Below are positions 51,571 to 60,552 of a stretch of 64,000 nt of DNA, piece after piece (positions within the stretch are counted from its first letter, which is position 1; every line of letters starts with the position of its first letter). Where the stretch lies: the NCBI GenBank assembly GCA_025351645.1, contig JANXVN010000020.1:1-64000 (forward strand), written 5' to 3'. This DNA is from Ferruginibacter sp. GTDB lineage: Bacteria > Bacteroidota > Bacteroidia > Chitinophagales > Chitinophagaceae. A model generated the notes under the pieces. That model saw only the letters and a list, made by a program, of their open reading frames with translations. It did not search any database and was not told the origin of the DNA. Both the position numbers and the translations under genes were made by a program.

Positions 51571-51658
51571 ATTAAAACAAATTTACCGGCCGGCTGTTGA
51601 ACCAGTGATAAATAAAGATAGCTTTAGTAACTTAGATAATAATTTTAATGATAAGTTT

Positions 51659-52540
51659 ATGGCAGTAATATTAGATCTGGTAGGCAATACTTCTATGGTG
51701 CAATTAGAGCAGGTAAGCCTTAATAAAAACGTAACCATCTATGGAAAACTGGAAGGTAACAACCCCGGCGGCAGCGTAAAAGACCGTGCCGCATACGGCA
51801 TGATAAAAGGAGCTTTTGACAGGGGCGAAATAAAAAATGGCATAACTTTAATAGAAGCTACCAGTGGCAATACCGGCATAGCCCTAGCCATGATAGCAAG
51901 CTTATTTCGTGTGCCGATTGAATTGGTAATGCCTGAAAATGCCACCAAAGAAAGGGTATTGGCAATGCAAGCATTTGGCGCTAAAGTTATACTTACGCCA
52001 AAAGAAAATTCTATGGAAGGCTCTATTGACTACGCTAACGAACAGGTGGCCAAAGGCGGTTATTTAATGCTAAACCAATTTGCAAACCCCGATAACCCAG
52101 GCATGCATTACAAAACTACCGGGCCAGAAATTTGGAAGGATACTAATGGCACTGTCACACATTTTGTTTCATCCATGGGCACTACAGGTACAATCATGGG
52201 CGTATCAAGGTACCTGAAAGAGCAAAATCCTGAGGTGCAGATAATAGGCTGCCAACCAAAAGAAGGCTCGCAAATACCAGGTATACGCAAATGGCCCGAA
52301 GCATACCTGCCAAAAATATTTGACCGTAAAAGAATAGACCGCATCATAGAAATTGACGAAAAAGAGGCTCGCATAATGACTAAGCGCCTCGCAAGGGAAG
52401 AAGCAGTATTCAGCGGCCTAAGCAGTGGCGGAGCAGTGCATGCAGCAATACAATTATCCAAAGAATTAAGTTCCGGCGTAATAGTAGCCATCATTTGCGA
52501 TAGGGGAGACCGTTATTTATCTTCTGATATTTTTGATTAG
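51659..52540 (+). CDS. cysM: cysteine synthase B-like
   Basis: GNNPGGSVKDRAAYGMIKGA, EATSGNTGIALAMIASL, SSMGTTGTIMGVSRYL, ICDRGDRYLSSDIFD; probable ATG at 51659. Confidence 0.92.
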   Translation: MAVILDLVGNTSMVQLEQVSLNKNVTIYGKLEGNNPGGSVKDRAAYGMIKGAFDRGEIKNGITLIEATSGNTGIALAMIASLFRVPIELVMPENATKERVLAMQAFGAKVILTPKENSMEGSIDYANEQVAKGGYLMLNQFANPDNPGMHYKTTGPEIWKDTNGTVTHFVSSMGTTGTIMGVSRYLKEQNPEVQIIGCQPKEGSQIPGIRKWPEAYLPKIFDRKRIDRIIEIDEKEARIMTKRLAREEAVFSGLSSGGAVHAAIQLSKELSSGVIVAIICDRGDRYLSSDIFD

Positions 52541-52569
52541 TAATTCATCTTATCTACTACAATAAAAAG

Positions 52570-52615
52570 CCTTTTACGTTTTATAGATCAATGTATAAAA
52601 CGTAAAAGGATTTTT
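52570..52615 (+). terminator. strong hairpin terminator after cysM-like gene
   Basis: CCTTTTACGTTTTATA-gatcaatg-TATAAAACGTAAAAGG followed by ATTTTT. Confidence 0.8.
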
Positions 52616-52628
52616 AATTAAATGGCTG

Positions 52629-52904
52629 TTATTCAGTAACCCAAATTACTTTTTCTTTTAAAGGCCTGCGCTTTGCTGATGGTGAGGGGATGGCCACAGG
52701 CCCAATGTAAAAAAAGCCCAGAAATTTATTTTCTCCCCCTAACCCAAATAAATACGTTGCTTCTTCAAGGTAGGTTATGCCACCGCTTGTCCAGTACCCG
52801 CCTAACCCATAGGCAGCTACGGAAAGATAAATATTTTGAACTGCACAAGCTACGGCTTCAATGTCTTCAATCTCTGGTATACGCTTGGTGGTTGTGCGTT
52901 TCAT
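52629..52904 (-). pseudogene. C-terminal remnant of a nitroreductase-family gene
   Basis: MKRTTTKRIPEIEDIEAVACAVQNIYLSVAAYGLGGYWTSGGITY... matches only the C-terminal half of nitroreductases; no N-terminal FMN-binding region upstream. Confidence 0.7.
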
Positions 52905-53012
52905 GCCAATGGCAATTAAATGGGTTGCAAATAATGGTTGTTCTTACAGCTTTTTAAAAACTTGCCTTGCATAACATTATCGTCAGCATCTTTTTTATAT
53001 AATACAAAGCTT

Positions 53013-53272
53013 ATGGAAATAATCCTATCCCCCAAGGCTATGGAAGATTTACAGTATTGGAAGATAGCTGGTAATAAAAATGTCTAAAAAAAATTAAAGC
53101 ACTTATTATTGATATAAAAATTTCTGCCATTAACGGCATTGGCCAGCCTGAAGGGTTAAAGTATTTGCTTACAGGATTTCGGAAAATTTACAAAAAGCAT
53201 CGGATTATTTATCAGGGAGTAGATAAAATTATCGAATTTTCTTCTTTAAAAGACCATTACGGGCAGTTTTAA
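53013..53272 (+). pseudogene. Txe/YoeB-like toxin gene, frameshifted
   Basis: MEIILSPKAMEDLQYWKIAGNKNV then frame change to LKKIKALIIDIKISAINGIGQPEGLKYLLTGFRKIYKKHRIIYQGVDKIIEFSSLKDHYGQF*. Confidence 0.75.
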
Positions 53273-53274
53273 CT

Positions 53275-54285
53275 TTACCCCAGCCACTTACCCAATTCCT
53301 TCGAAATAATAGCAGACTCCACCATAAACCCATCATGCCCATAATCGCTGTCAATCTCTATCAATTTAGCGTTAAGTAAATGGGTAGCTAAAAACTGCTG
53401 TTCTGTAAGCGGGCAAAGGATATCGCTGCTAATGCCCACTATAAGGGTGCGTTGTGTAATGGTTTGTAAAACAGGCAGTAAATTACCGCCACGGCCACGG
53501 GCTAAATGATGGCTGTCCATTGCTTTTGTAAGCAGCCAATAGCTATACGCATTAAAGCGCTGCACTAATTTATCGCCCTGGTATTGTATGTAGGCAGATG
53601 CCTTATAGTTATCTAATTTTTCAGCATCCCCATCGGTTTGCTGCTTCACCATAATGCCATAATTACGGTAGGTAAGCATGCCAATGGCACGTGCTGCTTT
53701 AAGGCCTTTTGCACCTGCATGCGGGGATGGGTTTTGCCAGGTACAATCTGCTTCAATAGATAACCTTTGTGCGGTATGCGTAGCAATGCCCCACGCACTT
53801 TCTGTAGGTGAGGTAGCCAATAAAAATAAATTACGGATCACGTTTTTTTCTGCAACACACCATTCCAAAGCCTGGTAGCCGCCCATGCTGCCGCCCATTA
53901 TTAAAAAGATATTTTCAATGCCAAGGTGCTTGCGCAGCAAAATATGCGCCTGCACCATATCACGTATAGTAACCAGTGGAAAACTATGGTAATACGGTTG
54001 TTGCGTAAGCGGGTTAATGCTTAAAGGCCCGGTGCTGCCATAACAGCTGCCTAAAATGTTAGCACAAACTATAAAATATTTTGCAGGGTCAATTACATGT
54101 TGGGGGCCCACTACGCCATTCCACCAGTCTGCCGCATCGGCGTTTGCAGTCAGTGCGTGGCATACCCATACTACGTTGCTTTTATCAGCATTCAGTTGCC
54201 CGTAAGTTGTGTAGGCAATCGTAAGTGCGGGCAATGTGCCGCCGCTTTCCAGCGTTATAGGATGTGGGTAATTAAAAAAGTGCAT
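53275..54285 (-). CDS. metX: homoserine O-acetyltransferase
   Basis: VWVCHALTANADAADWW, NILGSCYGSTGPLSINP, MGGSMGGYQALEWC, SDYGHDGFMVES. Confidence 0.95.
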   Translation of the reverse strand: MHFFNYPHPITLESGGTLPALTIAYTTYGQLNADKSNVVWVCHALTANADAADWWNGVVGPQHVIDPAKYFIVCANILGSCYGSTGPLSINPLTQQPYYHSFPLVTIRDMVQAHILLRKHLGIENIFLIMGGSMGGYQALEWCVAEKNVIRNLFLLATSPTESAWGIATHTAQRLSIEADCTWQNPSPHAGAKGLKAARAIGMLTYRNYGIMVKQQTDGDAEKLDNYKASAYIQYQGDKLVQRFNAYSYWLLTKAMDSHHLARGRGGNLLPVLQTITQRTLIVGISSDILCPLTEQQFLATHLLNAKLIEIDSDYGHDGFMVESAIISKELGKWLG

Positions 54286-54337
54286 TAATTTAATAAGTAT
54301 TCATCAGTTGAAATGCAAAGTAAAGGCTTGCAGGAAT

Positions 54338-54345
54338 TATATTTG
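54338..54345 (+). promoter_or_regulatory. candidate -7 box (TATATTTG) upstream of the OsmC-family gene
   Basis: TAnnTTTG match 15 nt before ATG 54360. Confidence 0.45.
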
Positions 54346-54359
54346 TAAAAATATTTAGA

Positions 54360-54782
54360 ATGATAGAAATAAACGTAAATCGTATAGAAGGAGATTGTGG
54401 CTTTGAAGCAACAGATGCCATGGGCCATACTATAAGGATGGACACCAGCCCCGAGACTGGCGGAGTAAATTTTGGCGTGCGCCCTATGCAGGTTTTATTA
54501 ATGGGCCTAGGTGGTTGCAGCGGTATCGATATTGTAATGATCTTAAAAAAACAGCGCCAAACAGTGGATAGTTTTTCAATGAAAATAGAAGGCGAAAGGC
54601 AAACCGGCAAAGAACCTTCTTTATGGCAGGATGTTAAGATAGTGTTTGAATTAAAAGGCACCATTGACGAAGAAAAAGCCTACCGTGCCTGCGAACTATC
54701 CATGAATAAATATTGCTCCGTTGCTGAAACTTTACGCAAAGGCGGCACCAATTTAACTTGGGAAGTTAGGCTGAACAAGTAA
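54360..54782 (+). CDS. OsmC/Ohr-family protein
   Basis: GVRPMQVLLMGLGGCSGIDIVMILKKQRQ, YCSVAETLRKGG. Confidence 0.9.
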   Translation: MIEINVNRIEGDCGFEATDAMGHTIRMDTSPETGGVNFGVRPMQVLLMGLGGCSGIDIVMILKKQRQTVDSFSMKIEGERQTGKEPSLWQDVKIVFELKGTIDEEKAYRACELSMNKYCSVAETLRKGGTNLTWEVRLNK

Positions 54783-54873
54783 TAATTAAAGTAACAGCAA
54801 TGGGTACACTAGTCTCAACAGAAATGCTAATAGTTGTCAAATTGCAGTTGTATTAATTCTTAATTTTTATTTG

Positions 54874-54990
54874 GTTTTTTTTGTGCCCCAGCCAGGAAGC
54901 TGCCATCAGCTTCACAGGTCCGTCCGAATGGCAGCCAGGCGGACGTCACACTCTTGTACTTCAGTTTTTTAATCATCTTTTTCCACTATG
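54874..54990 (-). repeat. dispersed intergenic repeat family, copy E (with extra internal sequence)
   Basis: Reverse complement: catagtggaaaaagatgattaaaaaactgaagtacaagagtgtgacgtccgcctggctgcc...ggctggggcacaaaaaaaacc. Confidence 0.75.
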
Positions 54991-55039
54991 TAGACAAAAG
55001 CGACTAATTATAGCAACAGCTTACAAACGTATTATTACC

Positions 55040-56203
55040 ATGGATCCAATAACAAAAGCAATCCGCATACAAACAGAACGTACCAATGAAATGGAGCATT
55101 CTACACCGCTGTTTTTAACCAGCAGTTTTACTTACAACAATGCGGAAGATATGCGGGCGGCCTTTGCCGATGAGAATGAAGATAATATTTACAGCCGTTT
55201 CAGCAACCCCAATACAACAGAGTTTATTGATAAGATGGTAGCCCTCGAAGGCGCCGAAGCTGGCTTTGCCACTGCATCCGGCATGAGCGCTGTATTCTCT
55301 TCTTTTATGGCATTGCTTAAAAGCGGCGACCATTTAATATCCTGCAGCTCTGTATTTGGCAGCACCGTAACCGTGTTAAATAAGTACCTGCCAAAATTTG
55401 GGATTGAAGTAAGTTATGTAGCAGCCGATAAGCCCGAAGAATGGGAGGCTGCCATAAAGCCTAACACAAAAATGCTGTTTTTAGAAACGCCTACCAATCC
55501 AGGGCTTGATATAATCGACCTTGAATTTGCAGGCCAGCTCACTAAAAAACACAATATCCTTTTAAATGTAGATAATTGTTTTGCCACACCCATTTGCCAA
55601 ACGCCCATTCAATTTGGCGCCGACCTTATAATACACTCCGCCACCAAATGGCTGGATGGGCAGGGGCGTGTTTTAGGTGGTGCTATTGTTGGTAAAAAGG
55701 AGTTGATACACGAAATATATTTATTTTGCCGAAGCACCGGCCCGGCACTATCGCCCTTTAACGCATGGATATTGAGCAAGAGCTTAGAAACGCTCGACGT
55801 ACGCATGGAACGCCACGCCAGCAATGCTTTCCATCTTGCCAAAGCATTAGAAGGGCATGAACAAATCAACTGGTTGAAATACCCATTTTTACCAAGCCAC
55901 CCCAACTATGCAATAGCCATAAAGCAAATGAAAAATGGCGGTGCCTTAATTGCGTTCGACTTAAAAGGCGGCATAGAAGGCGGGCGAAATTTTTTGAATA
56001 ACCTAAAAATGCTTAGCCTCACCGCTAACCTCGGCGACACACGAAGTATTGCGTCTCACCCAGCAAGTACTACCCACGCCAAGCTAAGCGAGGCAGACAG
56101 GCTTGCCGTAAACATAACACCCGGGCTTATACGCATTTCTGTAGGCTTAGAACATAAGGATGATATTTTGCAGGATATCTTGCAAGCGCTTGATCAAATA
56201 TAA
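55040..56203 (+). CDS. metZ: trans-sulfuration PLP enzyme, O-succinyl/acetylhomoserine sulfhydrylase-like
   Basis: STPLFLTSSFTYNNAEDMRAAF, FATASGMSAVFSSFMALLKSGDHLISCSSVFGST, LIIHSATKWLDGQGRVLGGAIVG; start at 55040 (MDPITKAIRIQTERT). Confidence 0.88.
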   Translation: MDPITKAIRIQTERTNEMEHSTPLFLTSSFTYNNAEDMRAAFADENEDNIYSRFSNPNTTEFIDKMVALEGAEAGFATASGMSAVFSSFMALLKSGDHLISCSSVFGSTVTVLNKYLPKFGIEVSYVAADKPEEWEAAIKPNTKMLFLETPTNPGLDIIDLEFAGQLTKKHNILLNVDNCFATPICQTPIQFGADLIIHSATKWLDGQGRVLGGAIVGKKELIHEIYLFCRSTGPALSPFNAWILSKSLETLDVRMERHASNAFHLAKALEGHEQINWLKYPFLPSHPNYAIAIKQMKNGGALIAFDLKGGIEGGRNFLNNLKMLSLTANLGDTRSIASHPASTTHAKLSEADRLAVNITPGLIRISVGLEHKDDILQDILQALDQI

Positions 56204-56216
56204 TTTTAGTAATGAA

Positions 56217-56428
56217 TTATAAGTTGAGCTTAATTGTAGCTTTCTCTATTTGAAATAGACGTAAGTTCTTTAATATTTTTTAGCGGTATTACGTTCCAGC
56301 GGCACAACCTGTTTGTAGCTTAAAAGTTATAAGTTGAGCTTAATTGTAGCGTTCTCTATTAAAAATACACGTAAGTTTTTTAACATTTTTTAGCGGTATT
56401 ATGTGCCAGCGGCACAACCTGTTTGTAG
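56217..56428 (+). repeat. tandem direct repeat, 2 units of 110 bp
   Basis: ttataagttgagcttaattgtagc[t/g]ttctctatt... at 56217 and 56327, each ending in a hairpin plus CCTGTTTGTAG. Confidence 0.85.
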
Positions 56429-56506
56429 TTTTGTCTAATTCAAATACGCATAGTTTATCAGCATTGGTTAGTTGTATTATGCGCCGTGGGCGCTACCTGT
56501 TTGTAG
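56293..56506 (+). repeat. three hairpin + CCTGTTTGTAG units
   Basis: GTTCCAGCGGCAC-aa-CCTGTTTGTAG (56293), GTGCCAGCGGCAC-aa-CCTGTTTGTAG (56403), GCGCCGTGGGCGC-ta-CCTGTTTGTAG (56481). Confidence 0.8.
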
Positions 56507-56595
56507 CCTTCTAAATAAATAAAAATTTCTTTTGCCACGTAGTGTTTACCCTTTGCGTAGGAATGGATAAAATTTCAATTTGTCTCATCTGATAA

Positions 56596-56631
56596 GAAAA
56601 AAACCCTGCTATTTTTAGCAGGGTTTTTTTC
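56596..56631. terminator. bidirectional terminator between metZ and zwf
   Basis: gaaaaaaaCCCTGCTatttttAGCAGGGtttttttc. Confidence 0.9.
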
Positions 56632-56659
56632 TTTAAAGCCTTATATTAAAAATGATGCA

Positions 56660-58123
56660 TTAAAATATATCCGAACCCTCCGGGCCCTGCATGCCTGCGG
56701 GGTAGTTGGGGAAGTTTACTGGCGTATCAATTGCCCAGGCATTTATAACGGGCATAATTACATCCCAGGCGGCTTCTACCTGGTCGGCACGCATAAATAA
56801 TGTGGTGTCTCCTTGCATTACATCTAATAGCAAAGTTTCATATGCTTCTGGTGTGCCTGTCTTGTAGCTTTCGTCGTAATCAAACAACATATCTACAGGG
56901 TTCAATAACATTTGCAGCCCTGGCCTTTTTGCTTGAAAGCTTAATGTTATCGTCATGCGGGGCTGTATGTTTAACGTAATGGAATTTGGTTGCCAGTTAC
57001 CCGTTGCTTCTGCCGGAAAAGATTGGTGCGGCACAGGCTTAAATTGTATGGTAATGTAACTGCGTGTCTCGTTCATCCTCTTGCCGCTGCGTACATAAAA
57101 TGGAACGCCCTGCCAGCGCCAATTATCAATAAATAATTTCATAGAGGCAAAAGTTTCTGTCTTGCTATTTATATCTACGCCTGGCTCATCGCGGTAAGCT
57201 TTTACTTTTTTGCCTTCTACCCAGCCGGCGTTGTATTGCCCACGGATGGCATGCTTGTATACTTCATGCTGCTCTATTTTTCTGATGGCATGCAGCACAT
57301 CTGTTTTACGGTTGCGTATTTCATCTGCATTAAACGATACAGGTGGCTCCATGGCTATTAAGCAAAGCAGTTGCAGTAAATGATTTTGTATCATATCCCT
57401 TAGTGCGCCTGCATGGTCGAAGTAGCCGCCACGATTTTCAACACCTAGCTGTTCAGCAACGGTTATCTGTATATGGTCGATATAATTACGGTTCCAGGTG
57501 GGCTCAAATAACGCATTGGCAAAGCGGAAAGCCAGGATATTTTGTACTGTTTCTTTGCCTAAAAAATGATCGATGCGGTATATCTGCGATTCATCGAAAG
57601 TATGGCAGAGGATGGTATTTAAATGTTTGGCACTTTCCAGGTCGTGCCCGAATGGTTTTTCCGCTACAATGCGGCTTAGGGCTTTATCTGCAGCTAAGCC
57701 AACAGCGCCAAGGTTGGTTACAATTGTTTCAATAAAGGAAGGAGAAACCGCCATATAAAAAATGCGGTTGCAAACGCCCGCCCACCTTTTTTCGAGCAGG
57801 TTTACCTGTTGGTTGATAAAATTATAAGTGGTGGCTGCGTTAAAATCTCCTTTTTTATACATCAGGCTTTTTTCAAAAATGGCCCAATCTTTTTTCTTGG
57901 CTTTTCCGCTACGGCTAAATTTGTCAATGCCTTCGTGCACGTGTTGCTGAAACTTGGCATCCGTCATGTTTTTTATATCCAGGCCTAGTACCATAAAGTT
58001 TTCTGGCAGCCAATTATCAAGGTACAAGTTGTAAATAGCGGGTAATAATTTTCGCCAGGCAAGGTCGCCGCCGGCACCAAAAATAATAATGAGTGTCTGG
58101 GTAGGTTTTGCTGTAGAATCCAT
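56660..58123 (-). CDS. zwf: glucose-6-phosphate 1-dehydrogenase
   Basis: [54 protein letters not shown]. Confidence 0.96.
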   Translation of the reverse strand: MDSTAKPTQTLIIIFGAGGDLAWRKLLPAIYNLYLDNWLPENFMVLGLDIKNMTDAKFQQHVHEGIDKFSRSGKAKKKDWAIFEKSLMYKKGDFNAATTYNFINQQVNLLEKRWAGVCNRIFYMAVSPSFIETIVTNLGAVGLAADKALSRIVAEKPFGHDLESAKHLNTILCHTFDESQIYRIDHFLGKETVQNILAFRFANALFEPTWNRNYIDHIQITVAEQLGVENRGGYFDHAGALRDMIQNHLLQLLCLIAMEPPVSFNADEIRNRKTDVLHAIRKIEQHEVYKHAIRGQYNAGWVEGKKVKAYRDEPGVDINSKTETFASMKLFIDNWRWQGVPFYVRSGKRMNETRSYITIQFKPVPHQSFPAEATGNWQPNSITLNIQPRMTITLSFQAKRPGLQMLLNPVDMLFDYDESYKTGTPEAYETLLLDVMQGDTTLFMRADQVEAAWDVIMPVINAWAIDTPVNFPNYPAGMQGPEGSDIF

Positions 58124-58383
58124 ATTTTTTTATTATTCGTTTTAGTGAATTATGTTGGCTGGCTCGTGGTTGCTGCAAGTTAATGGAACTATAAATGTAG
58201 TTGCTTATTTTAATGCAAATGTTTTTATAGGATGATTAACAACAGCGTTGCATTAGCAGAAAAAGAAGTAACAGTTATATTCAATTGTTTTAGCCATACT
58301 CTAAAGAAGAAAATACAGGTACCGTATTTATGCACCTGTTACATTTAAAATGAAGCCACCCTTACAAATAAGCCCCGGAGTGC

Positions 58384-58475
58384 GTGGTAAAAGCTCCCTG
58401 AAAAACCGATGTAAAAGAGTGCGACGCCACTAAAGCCCGGCATAGCTATGTATTGGCTGGGGCAACAAAAAAACT
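58384..58475 (+). repeat. dispersed intergenic repeat family, copy B
   Basis: gtggtaaaagctccctgaaaaaccgatgtaaaagagtgcgacgccactaaagcccggcatagctatgtattggctggggcaacaaaaaaact. Confidence 0.88.
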
Positions 58476-58500
58476 TAATTAAAAATTAAAAATTAAGAAT

Positions 58501-58612
58501 CAATGCCGTTAAGTTAAGGCATGCGCTGTATTTTACCTCCCCCTCAACCCCTCTCCAAAGGAGATGGGAGCGTAACCCTCCGGGGCGAAAGCCACTTAAT
58601 TTAACGGCATTG
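58501..58612. mobile_element. MITE-like element, copy 3
   Basis: caatgccgttaagttaagg...cctccccctcaacccctctccaaaggaga...ccacttaatttaacggcattg; best-preserved terminal inverted repeats. Confidence 0.82.
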
Positions 58613-58661
58613 AAATAAGAATCAATATCATTTAGTTTAAGGAAAATTATAGCATTGCCAT

Positions 58662-58908
58662 TGCTCCAGCGGAGCAGCCTGTTTGTAGCAATAAATCATT
58701 ACATAATCGTTGCTCCAGCGGAGCAATCTATTTGTAATAAAGGGGAGCGACAATTTTAATAGTTGTAGCCGCTTTGTAAAACATAATTATGGCCAGATTT
58801 CGGAGAAGAATTCTACCAGAGGTTTATGCCGATGCAACCAGGTTGCTCCGCTGGAGCAATGATGTTGCCGTATATTTACGTTCTACAAACAGGCTATGCC
58901 GCTGGCAT
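58662..58908. repeat. four hairpin (+/- CCTGTTTGTAG) units, two per orientation
   Basis: TGCTCCAGCGGAGCA-g-CCTGTTTGTAG (58662); TGCTCCAGCGGAGCA (58711) with degraded tail; inverse TGCTCCGCTGGAGCA (58844) with degraded tail; inverse CTACAAACAGG-ct-ATGCCGCTGGCAT (58882-58908). Confidence 0.8.
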
Positions 58909-59062
58909 AAGGTAGTTTGATGTTTGTTATAGGTTTATAGCTCTATATTCCTTAACTAAAGGATATTAAATTAAAATTTAATAATTGTTTTGTACCGTAA
59001 CTTTTAATTTTGCATGGGGCTTTCGTGTAAGTACAAACCAAAAACATAAACAAAAAAACGCA

Positions 59063-60073
59063 TTATAACGCCAGTAAACTACAGCCCCGTATGTCTGAGT
59101 TATCAAGCCGGCCTAGTATTTCGAAGCTTTCGTTGGGGTGCAATTTAGCGGCATCGTCGGTAGCAATAAAGCTGCAGCTATAAAAATTGGCAAGGTCTAT
59201 TATGTTTGTTGCGCCGCTGATGGTGCTTGTTATATTTGCTTGTTGTACGGATAGGGGGTCGTCTTCTTCCCTCACTAAAATTTTCATCCAGGGTGGGCAT
59301 TTAAAAATGCCATCGCCTTTTGAATAGGCCTGGCTTAACAGTTCGGTCATGCCATACTCGGAGTGTATTTTATCTACCTTAAAATTGGTGCATAAAATAT
59401 CGTGGACTTCCTGCCTGGTCAGTTCTTCCCTGCGCCCTTTCATGCCACCGGTTTCCATAATGGTGGTGTATTGCAAAAGCATGGGGTATTGTTCTGCAAA
59501 ATCAAGCAGGGCAAAGGTTACGCCGATGAGCAATGTTTTTTGCTGCTGCTTTTCCAGAGTTGATAAAGTGTTTTTTAATTTATCTAATTCATTTAAATAA
59601 AAGCCGCTTTGCGGATGGCTGCTTTGCTGTATCAGCTTATCAGCCATCATTACCAGCGATGAATTGTTACGCTCTAAATACGATGGCAGCAAGGCAATGA
59701 TGCACCAATCTGCAGGGCTGCCATAAAACAAATTGAAGGCGGCGTTAAAGCTTTGCTCGTACAAGCCAATATCTTTTACCAAATGTTTGCTGTTTATTGT
59801 TTGCGTAGTGCCACTACTTTCAAATACTGCGGCCGCTTCAAATTCGGTGGTGGTAATTAAATGAGATTTAAAAAAACTGACCGGTAAAAAAGGGATTTTT
59901 TCAATGGTACCTACCGCATCTGCATTTACTCGTAATGCATGGCAATAGTGTCGGTAAACCTCATTTTGCTGGTACTGAAAATGAAAAACATCCAGCGCCA
60001 TCTGTTTAAAATTAAAAGGCTGAGGGCTGAAAATTTTATGAAATGCTTCTATATTTTTAATATCAGTTTTCAA
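59063..60073 (-). CDS. LuxE-like acyl-protein synthetase/acyltransferase
   Basis: IPFLPVSFFKSHLI, AVFESSGTTQTINSKH, HSEYGMTELLSQAYS. Confidence 0.85.
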   Translation of the reverse strand: MKTDIKNIEAFHKIFSPQPFNFKQMALDVFHFQYQQNEVYRHYCHALRVNADAVGTIEKIPFLPVSFFKSHLITTTEFEAAAVFESSGTTQTINSKHLVKDIGLYEQSFNAAFNLFYGSPADWCIIALLPSYLERNNSSLVMMADKLIQQSSHPQSGFYLNELDKLKNTLSTLEKQQQKTLLIGVTFALLDFAEQYPMLLQYTTIMETGGMKGRREELTRQEVHDILCTNFKVDKIHSEYGMTELLSQAYSKGDGIFKCPPWMKILVREEDDPLSVQQANITSTISGATNIIDLANFYSCSFIATDDAAKLHPNESFEILGRLDNSDIRGCSLLAL

Positions 60074-60083
60074 TATGTATCAG

Positions 60084-60091
60084 TAAATTTG
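60084..60091 (+). promoter_or_regulatory. candidate -7 box (TAAATTTG)
   Basis: TAnnTTTG match 18 nt upstream of ATG 60109. Confidence 0.4.
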
Positions 60092-60108
60092 TATAATAAT
60101 TTACAAAG

Positions 60109-60552
60109 ATGCGTAACACTATTTTAATTGGCCTGGTTTGTTTGTGTTTTTTAGGATGTTCGAAGGAAAATTATTCTTCTACGCCGAAATTGACTTACCA
60201 ATCTGTTAATACAAGCCAGTTGCAGGTTGATCAGATAATTAAGTTTAACCTTACTTTTACAGATAAAGAAGGTGATGTTATTGATACGATGTATATACAA
60301 AAAGTAAGTATCAATTGCCCTGCTGGTAATTTTTCAGAAAGGAGGCAAATACCAACCTTCCCTACCACCACAAACTTGAGTGGTAATATTATTATTTCTT
60401 ACTCAAATGGCATAAATAATATTGGCTACACTACCATAGCGTCAAAATGCAATTATAATGACAGTTGCTATTTTCGTTTTATGATGAAAGATAAAGCGAA
60501 TCATAAAAGCGATACTGTAAACTCCGGTATTGTTGTAATTGCTTATAAATAA
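60109..60552 (+). CDS. hypothetical lipoprotein
   Basis: Lipobox-like signal MRNTILIGLVCLCFLGCSKE. Confidence 0.75.
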   Translation: MRNTILIGLVCLCFLGCSKENYSSTPKLTYQSVNTSQLQVDQIIKFNLTFTDKEGDVIDTMYIQKVSINCPAGNFSERRQIPTFPTTTNLSGNIIISYSNGINNIGYTTIASKCNYNDSCYFRFMMKDKANHKSDTVNSGIVVIAYK

